Below are positions 10,101 to 11,708 of a stretch of DNA of 11,708 nucleotides, one piece after another. The DNA is from JBFLVQ01 sp040758525 (GTDB lineage: Bacteria > Acidobacteriota > Blastocatellia > Chloracidobacteriales > JADJPF01), in NCBI GenBank assembly GCA_040758525.1, contig JBFLVQ010000266.1, positions 1 through 11,708 on the forward strand. Direction: 5' to 3'. Each line of letters begins with the position of its first letter. Position 1 is the first letter of the stretch. The notes beneath the pieces are model-generated. The model searched no databases and was not told the origin of the DNA. It worked only from the letters and a program-made list of their open reading frames with translations. The position numbers and the translations under genes were made by a program.

Positions 10101-11525
10101 AAGACTGTTGTTAAAGAGATTGCTCCTGCTGAAGCTAGTGTGATGGATCAGGATGGTCAATTTCAAGCACAGGGTCGAATAAAACTAGAATCGATTCTTG
10201 AAACAGTAATGTTGAATGGGAAATCGGCTGTGTCGCTTATTGGCGAACCACTTGATCCTGCTCAACGGGTCAGTTTCAAATTTGAGCAACGTGGTCTGCG
10301 GCATGAAACTGAGAAACCATATATACAACTGATCAAACCAGAGCTAAACGAAGATCTCAAGAGAGCCTATCTAGCACGCCGCACACGCCGTCAGTTTCTT
10401 TCTGAGCCAATCAGCTTAGAACGTTTCAGTGAGTTTTTGAGCTGTCTGGCACAGATAGAGATCGAAGGATTACCAAGATATCGTTATCCTTCTGCCGGTG
10501 GACTCTATCCGGTTCAGGTCTATCTGTATATTAAACCAGGACGAATAACAGGGTTGTCTGCTGGGATCTACTACTACCATCCTAAAGAGCATAGATTAAT
10601 ACAACTATCAGCCGAAGCTGAGATTGATCGTATGGTTCACCTGCCAGAGAATCGTATGATCTTTGATGAAGCGGCATTTTCAATCTTTCTGATCGCTCAG
10701 TTTAAGGCGATTGCGCCAATTTATAACAGCTTGGCCTTGAACTTTTCTATGTTAGAGGCTGGTTATATGAGCCAATTGTTAATGACCTCGGCGCCTACCA
10801 ACCAGATCGGTTTATGCCCAATTGGTAATCTCAATTTTGAAATGATTGCTCCTTATTTCCATCTAGAAGAGAGCCATATGTTGCTTCATAGTCTAGTTGG
10901 CGGTAGAGTCGCGAATCTTGATAAACAGGGTGAATGGTCATTGCTAAAAGAGATGGAACATGCCTCATCATTGCTTAATACTTCTATTCCATTTGCAAAG
11001 ACACAAAACGAGCATAATACTACTGAAGCGCTACGTGAATTCTTAAAACATAAACTGCCTGAGTATATGATTCCTGCAAGCTTTGTGGTACTCAATGCTT
11101 TGCCACTCAATGCAAATGGCAAAATAGATCGTAAAGCACTACCAGATCCAAATGCACCGATTGAAACTGTGCAAACGACTACACCTTTTGTTGCGCCAGA
11201 GACAGAAATAGAACAACGTATCGCTTTATTATGGTGTGAGGTATTGCAGATTGAGAAGGTGAGTGTAAATGACAACTTCTTTGCTCTTGGCGGCCATTCG
11301 CTCTTATTGATTAGAGTATACAATCGCCTACGTGAGATGTTACAACAAGACTTTCCGCTCTTAGTAATGTTTGAGCATCCCACCATAGGTATGCTGGCGA
11401 AATATTTTCGAGAGGAATCTAACGAACGACTTCAGGTACAAGAGAGTCAGGAACGTGCCAAGAGACAACGTGAGGCAATGAATCGACAAGCACAATTGAA
11501 ACGGGATCGGCGCCCCTTATCTTGA
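4116..11525 (+). CDS. Bimodular NRPS: C-A(Gly)-PCP-Cy-A(Cys)[Ox]-PCP, makes a Gly-thiazole unit
   Basis: A complete 2469-residue non-ribosomal peptide synthetase. Module 1 holds a condensation domain (about 6-450), an adenylation domain (471-960, glycine code) and a carrier (976-1047, Ser1009). Module 2 holds a heterocyclisation domain (1079-1510), an adenylation domain (1545-2345, cysteine code) interrupted between motifs A8 and A9 by an FMN-dependent oxidase, and a carrier (2362-2432, Ser2395). A basic tail (2433-2469) follows. All diagnostic motifs are intact. The enzyme should accept the polyketide from the upstream protein, add glycine, add and cyclise cysteine, and oxidise the thiazoline to a thiazole bound to PCP2. 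Module 2 resembles the Cy-A-Ox-PCP organisation known from epothilone and myxothiazol synthetases. There is no thioesterase, so the chain passes on, probably to the ketosynthase that starts 106 bases downstream. Confidence 0.97.
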   Translation: MSKNNVEAIYPLSPMQQGMLFHAIYQPQADVFFRRTATLLCGNLNILAFEQSWQIVIARYPILRTAFVWERRERPLQVVYRQMSLPLKQYDLRALNATDQQLRLNAYLQEDRAEGFNLSKLPLMRLALFQLADEEYQFIWSHHHILIDGWSNYLILKDLFCCYEALSCGREAQLEPAHPFQNYIVWLQKQDLVQAESYWRTILKGFANPTSLALQKSVHDTSERESNYAMEHLRLSSTLSTDLKSLARQQKLTLNTLVQAAWALLLSRHSNSQDVVFGSVVSGRSIPLTGVESMVGLFINTLPLRVKIDSEESLLDWLKRLQEQNVALHLYEYTPLVKIQSWSEAPKTIPLFETILVFDNTPTDLPNIGSSQQGGLQLRGSDLNSQVESTNYPLALTVHPDSEILLRIDYDISRFDNTSVQLILNHLQTLLTSIATNLDQRLSQVSMLTDSERDKLLVEWNNTGAAYQRNQSIHQLFETQAIRTPSALAVKCGNQQLSYQELNARANQLAHYLIAQNVCAEKLVAICLERSIDMMVALLGVLKAGAAYLPLDPVYPAERLAYMLSDSQAAMIITQEKLYSLLPIEQARVCLDKDWQQIAEHSSDNVNVSISVDNLAYLIYTSGSTGRPKGVQIVHSAVSNFIAAMQQQPGINEQDILLAITTLSFDISVLELFLPLSVGATVVIASREATSDVEQLAWLIENEGITFLQATPASWQMLVASGWLSSRSLKKLCGGEALSWDLAQNLVEQEGSLWNMFGPTETTIWSAVKEIKPGEERITIGRGIANTQLYILDNQLYLATVGMAGELYIGGDGLSRGYLNRPDVTAERFVPHPYSSQPGARLYHTGDLARWLPDGNIEFLGRLDHQIKLRGYRIELAEIESVLRQHSSVQECVVIVREDTIGDKRLVAYVVVNGEAFTLAEVRQYLKQRLPEYMIPAAVVVMERLPLTPNGKLDRKALPIPEGDRPDLIVEYIGPRNEIESRIAEVWQQVLHIEKIGIHDNFFELGGHSLLAMHLISLLCRTFQLDLQLNTLFKAPTIAQLTLVVNSLLSKQNEREGSGGDTIIKPEKFPVIVADQKNRYQPFPLNDVQQAYWIGRSGSYELGNVATHYYLEVDAFRLDITRLNDALQHLIMRHDMLRAIILSDGQQQILERVPYYQIEVEDLRGIDQEQVEMRMAELRARLSHQVLPVDQWPLFEIRGVRLDDEQVRLYLSFDLLIGDAWSLQIIVTEWSYFYLYPEKQLPPLEITFRDYLLAELALQKTELYQHSLEYWRKRLDTLPPGPELPLAKSPGSLSKPKFVRRDGLLPATSWQRIKTRAAQAGLTPSGVLLAAFAEILATWSKSQQFTINLTLFNRLPLHTQVNQIIGDFTSVTLLAVNNTVPGSFEQHAQRLQEQLWQDLEHRYVSGITVMRELARSRSGAITIMPVVFTSTLNFEAAPPKQDRDNAADLPRLVPVYSLTQTPQVWIDHQVTEEAGALSFSWDVVEELFPAGFLQDMFDAYCRLLERLEKDESYWQAAHQPLLPSEQLQCRNEVNATDAPVSQALLHTLFNTQAMQRPEQPAIITIDKKISYAELQQRSIWIGAKLRELGAKPNTLVAVVMEKGWEQVVAVLAVLQSGAAYLPIDAGLPTERLQYLLRHSEVKLVLTQPWLEHRLKWPADVESIVIKDEESIPLDISLLTTVQRPEDLAYVIYTSGSTGMPKGVMIDHKGAVNTILDINERFNVGSQDRVLALSALNFDLSVYDIFGLLAAGGTIVIPDAMATRDPRHWAMLMLEKRVTLWNSVPALMQVMIDYLDDISGVLPTSLRTVLLSGDWIPVTLPDRIKACSEKIEVVSLGGATEASIWSIIYPIDRVDPNSKSIPYGRPMKNQRFYVLNEKLDYCPVWVAGQLYIGGIGLALGYWHDEEKTKAKFFLHPHSEERLYHTGDLGRYMPDGNIEFLGREDFQVKIQGYRIELGEIEAALEQHPTVRAAAVAALGEARGNKRLVAYVVFDEKQKTVVKEIAPAEASVMDQDGQFQAQGRIKLESILETVMLNGKSAVSLIGEPLDPAQRVSFKFEQRGLRHETEKPYIQLIKPELNEDLKRAYLARRTRRQFLSEPISLERFSEFLSCLAQIEIEGLPRYRYPSAGGLYPVQVYLYIKPGRITGLSAGIYYYHPKEHRLIQLSAEAEIDRMVHLPENRMIFDEAAFSIFLIAQFKAIAPIYNSLALNFSMLEAGYMSQLLMTSAPTNQIGLCPIGNLNFEMIAPYFHLEESHMLLHSLVGGRVANLDKQGEWSLLKEMEHASSLLNTSIPFAKTQNEHNTTEALREFLKHKLPEYMIPASFVVLNALPLNANGKIDRKALPDPNAPIETVQTTTPFVAPETEIEQRIALLWCEVLQIEKVSVNDNFFALGGHSLLLIRVYNRLREMLQQDFPLLVMFEHPTIGMLAKYFREESNERLQVQESQERAKRQREAMNRQAQLKRDRRPLS
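4131..5465 (+). other. Condensation (C) domain, canonical active site
   Basis: Opens with YPLSPMQQGMLFH and contains HHILIDG at residues 143-149 (bases 4542-4562), so the catalytic second His144 is present. Later motifs include VVSGRSIPLTGVESMVGLFINTLP (residues 281-304 region), in the usual order. The opening motif is the kind often found in C domains that follow E-domain-ended proteins (DCL-like), matching the E-type C-terminus of the upstream protein. It should form the amide between the polyketide acyl chain and glycine. Subtype assignment is by motif resemblance only. Confidence 0.93.
5526..6995 (+). other. Adenylation domain 1, predicted glycine
   Basis: Core motifs are present: YTSGSTGRPKG (620-630), FGPTETT (757-763), YHTGDLARW (843-851) and NGKLDR (950-955). 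Aligning to the GrsA pocket positions gives D666, I667, L670, Q709, L732, G734, M756, I764, W765, K952, i.e. DILQLGMIWK. This matches the glycine signature family (DILQLG-IWK) known from cyanobacterial and other NRPSs. The C-terminal part of the domain has glycine codon use unlike its surroundings (see findings). Confidence 0.88.
7041..7256 (+). other. Peptidyl carrier domain 1 (PCP1)
   Basis: The motif NFFELGGHSLL carries the phosphopantetheine site Ser1009 (bases 7140-7142). Spacing after NGKLDR of the A domain is normal. The LGGHS form is that of carriers serving ordinary C or Cy domains. It carries the acyl-glycyl intermediate to the Cy domain. Confidence 0.95.
7350..8645 (+). other. Heterocyclisation (Cy) domain
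   Basis: The condensation HHxxxDG motif is replaced by the Cy hallmark DxxxxDxxS: D1214, D1219, S1222 (DLLIGDAWS, bases 7755-7781). Other Cy-specific motifs follow: PLNDVQQAYWIGR (1084-1096), YWRKRLDTLPPGPELP (1270-1285), GDFTS (1366-1370), PVVFTSTL (1425-1432, with Thr1429) and TPQVWIDHQ (1461-1469, with Asp1467). Thr and Asp at these positions are implicated in the cyclodehydration step of Cy domains. It should condense acyl-Gly with cysteine and cyclise the product to a thiazoline. Confidence 0.95.
8748..11150 (+). other. Adenylation domain 2, predicted cysteine, interrupted by an oxidase domain
   Basis: Motifs A1-A8 run through residues 1545-1990: YTSGSTGMPKG (1692-1702), GGATEASIW (1836-1844), YHTGDLGRY (1922-1930), GREDFQVKIQGYRIE (1940-1954). 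A9-A10 resume only at LPEYMIPASF (2314-2323) and NGKIDRK (2334-2340). Pocket positions read D1738, L1739, Y1742, N1781, L1809, S1811, L1835, I1843, W1844, K2336, giving DLYNLSLIWK, the standard cysteine code. The tenth residue lies on the far side of the insertion. The unusual GGATE in place of GPTE is common in A domains paired with Cy domains. Confidence 0.94.
10089..11000 (+). other. FMN-dependent oxidase (Ox) domain inserted in A2, thiazoline to thiazole
   Basis: Between A8 and A9 about 300 residues (1992-2295) are inserted. The core resembles the nitroreductase/SagB-type oxidase family: ARRTRRQFLSEPIS (2087-2100, candidate FMN phosphate-binding region), RYPSAGGLYPVQVYLYI (2123-2139), GIYYYHPKEHRL (2150-2161), a LEAGYMSQLLM helix (2213-2223) and a GLCPIGNLN loop (2232-2240). 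In epothilone and myxothiazol-type synthetases the same insertion oxidises the Cy-made thiazoline to a thiazole. Residues 1992-2065 before the core show no motif I recognise. Boundaries are approximate. Confidence 0.9.
11199..11411 (+). other. Peptidyl carrier domain 2 (PCP2)
   Basis: The motif NFFALGGHSLLL carries the phosphopantetheine site Ser2395 (bases 11298-11300). This carrier should hold cysteine during Cy catalysis and then the finished thiazole for transfer to the downstream ketosynthase. Confidence 0.95.
11412..11522 (+). other. C-terminal basic helical tail, probable docking domain to downstream PKS
   Basis: Residues 2433-2469 after PCP2 are rich in Arg, Lys, Glu and Gln (for example QERAKRQREAMNRQAQ) and look like one amphipathic helix followed by a short basic end. 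Similar RQKQ/KRR-type tails end many NRPS proteins that hand over to a PKS in cyanobacterial and myxobacterial hybrid pathways. The following gene does begin with a ketosynthase. Docking function is inferred. Confidence 0.7.
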
Positions 11526-11581
11526 TTGCAGACATCTGACCTATCCTTATCCGAGCAGTAATGCGCCAATTACGATAGTAG

Positions 11582-11590
11582 AAAGGAGAT
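11582..11590 (+). promoter_or_regulatory. Strong Shine-Dalgarno sequence, unusually far from its start codon
   Basis: AAAGGAGAT is a near-perfect anti-16S match, better than that of the NRPS gene, but ends 41 bases before the only usable ATG (11632). No ATG, GTG or TTG in the ketosynthase frame lies between them. A stem-loop occupies most of the spacer. The ATG itself has only a weak GGA (11619-11621) at normal distance. Confidence 0.6.
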
Positions 11591-11591
11591 C

Positions 11592-11616
11592 TGCTGTCCG
11601 CATAATTTGGACGGCA
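11592..11616 (+). promoter_or_regulatory. 8-bp stem-loop between Shine-Dalgarno and ATG
   Basis: TGCTGTCC (11592-11599) pairs with GGACGGCA (11609-11616), giving eight pairs including one G-U wobble, with a nine-base loop GCATAATTT. It is not followed by a T-run, so it is not a typical terminator. When folded, it leaves about 17-18 unpaired bases between the SD and the ATG. A role in translation initiation is inferred from position only. Confidence 0.55.
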
Positions 11617-11631
11617 CTGGATAAATTTCCT

Positions 11632-11708
11632 ATGGACAGTTTTGACATAGCTATTATCGGCCTGGCAGGCCGTTTTCCAGGCGCAAAAAACCTTATACAG
11701 TTCTGGCA
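11632..11708 (+). CDS. Type I PKS, N-terminus of ketosynthase (3' truncated)
   Basis: The 25 visible codons read MDSFDIAIIGLAGRFPG followed by AKNLIQFW. This is the canonical first strand and loop of a modular PKS ketosynthase (DIAIIG-AGRFPGA---FW). ATG 11632 is the only canonical start: the frame is open back to a stop at 11497-11499 but contains no ATG, GTG or TTG before it, and the KS motif begins three residues after it. There is almost no N-terminal extension, so any docking surface must lie within the KS fold itself. By position it should accept the thiazole-ended chain from PCP2 of the NRPS and extend it. Everything after the first motif is outside the window. Confidence 0.9.
   Translation, partial: MDSFDIAIIGLAGRFPGAKNLIQFW

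Larger units (their letters stand above)
11526..11631 (+). other. Intergenic leader of the downstream PKS gene
   Basis: This 106-base gap between the NRPS stop and the ketosynthase ATG is the only non-coding stretch of any size in the window. It holds a near-perfect Shine-Dalgarno sequence, a stem-loop and a weak 5-bp inverted repeat (GTAAT at 11558-11562, ATTAC at 11569-11573). No convincing promoter -35/-10 pair or intrinsic terminator was seen, so the three genes are probably co-transcribed. Confidence 0.6.

Noticed and set aside
10089..11000. Insertion in the second A domain as a methyltransferase or an assembly artefact
   Set aside because: No SAM-binding motif is seen, the oxidase motifs are clear, the frame is continuous, and the A8-A9 site matches known Ox insertions.
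120..11386. Antisense open frames of 60-166 codons throughout the window
   Set aside because: All lie opposite well-supported PKS/NRPS coding sequence, have no recognisable motifs and read as low-complexity Ser/Thr/Ile-rich translations typical of shadow frames.
11561..11578. Five-codon ORF (ATG at 11561, TAG at 11576) upstream of the ketosynthase gene as a leader peptide
   Set aside because: No Shine-Dalgarno precedes it and no repeated or regulatory codons are present; chance occurrence is likely.
11592..11616. The intergenic stem-loop as a rho-independent terminator
   Set aside because: The stem has only eight pairs and no following T-run; it lies between a Shine-Dalgarno and the start of a gene in the same pathway.
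11500..11631. Frameshifted fusion of the NRPS and the downstream PKS, because the KS frame is open back to 11500
   Set aside because: The NRPS ends in a docking-like basic tail with a proper stop, and the KS has its own ATG and a Shine-Dalgarno upstream; the open stretch contains no domain-like sequence.
1..11708. Cyanobacterial HIP1 palindromes, CRISPR arrays, tRNAs or IS elements
   Set aside because: None seen on reading both strands; almost the whole window is continuous assembly-line coding sequence.

Overview
The window lies inside a cis-AT polyketide synthase / non-ribosomal peptide synthetase (PKS-NRPS) assembly line. All recognisable genes are on the + strand and adjacent. Three proteins are represented: the C-terminal part of a PKS protein (AT-KR-carrier-degenerate epimerase-like domain), a complete 2469-residue bimodular NRPS (C-A-PCP-Cy-A[Ox]-PCP), and the first 25 codons of a following ketosynthase-starting PKS. 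The first two genes overlap by one base (TGATG). The second and third are separated by a 106-base gap holding a strong, unusually distant Shine-Dalgarno sequence and a stem-loop.

Predicted chemistry: the PKS module adds a malonyl unit (HAFH-type AT) and reduces it to a beta-hydroxyacyl chain, with no DH, ER or methyltransferase visible. The chain passes to a canonical condensation domain that joins it to glycine; the first A domain carries the code DILQLGMIWK. The second module activates cysteine; its A domain reads DLYNLSLIWK, with the last residue beyond an inserted domain. Its cyclisation domain has an intact DxxxxD motif, giving a thiazoline, and an FMN-dependent oxidase domain embedded in the A domain would oxidise this to a thiazole. 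A basic C-terminal tail on the NRPS then probably docks to the downstream PKS. The inferred local product is beta-hydroxyacyl-Gly-thiazole, i.e. an acylated 2-(aminomethyl)thiazole-4-carbonyl unit, extended further by a PKS. The final metabolite cannot be named from this window.

Organism: base composition looks moderately AT-rich (spot counts of single lines ranged from about 37 to 57% G+C), which argues against actinomycetes and typical myxobacteria. The AT/KR/docking style, the E-type C-terminus followed by a YPLSPMQQGMLFH-type C domain, and the Cy-A[Ox]-PCP module resemble cyanobacterial, Chloroflexi and myxobacterial hybrid pathways. I saw no cyanobacterial HIP1 octamer (GCGATCGC), so the phylum is undecided.

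The most unusual points are the E-like domain at the end of a PKS module with its catalytic second histidine replaced by arginine, the SD-hairpin-ATG arrangement before the ketosynthase gene, and a sharp shift to GGA glycine codons in the C-terminal part of the glycine A domain, which hints at recombination within the assembly line.
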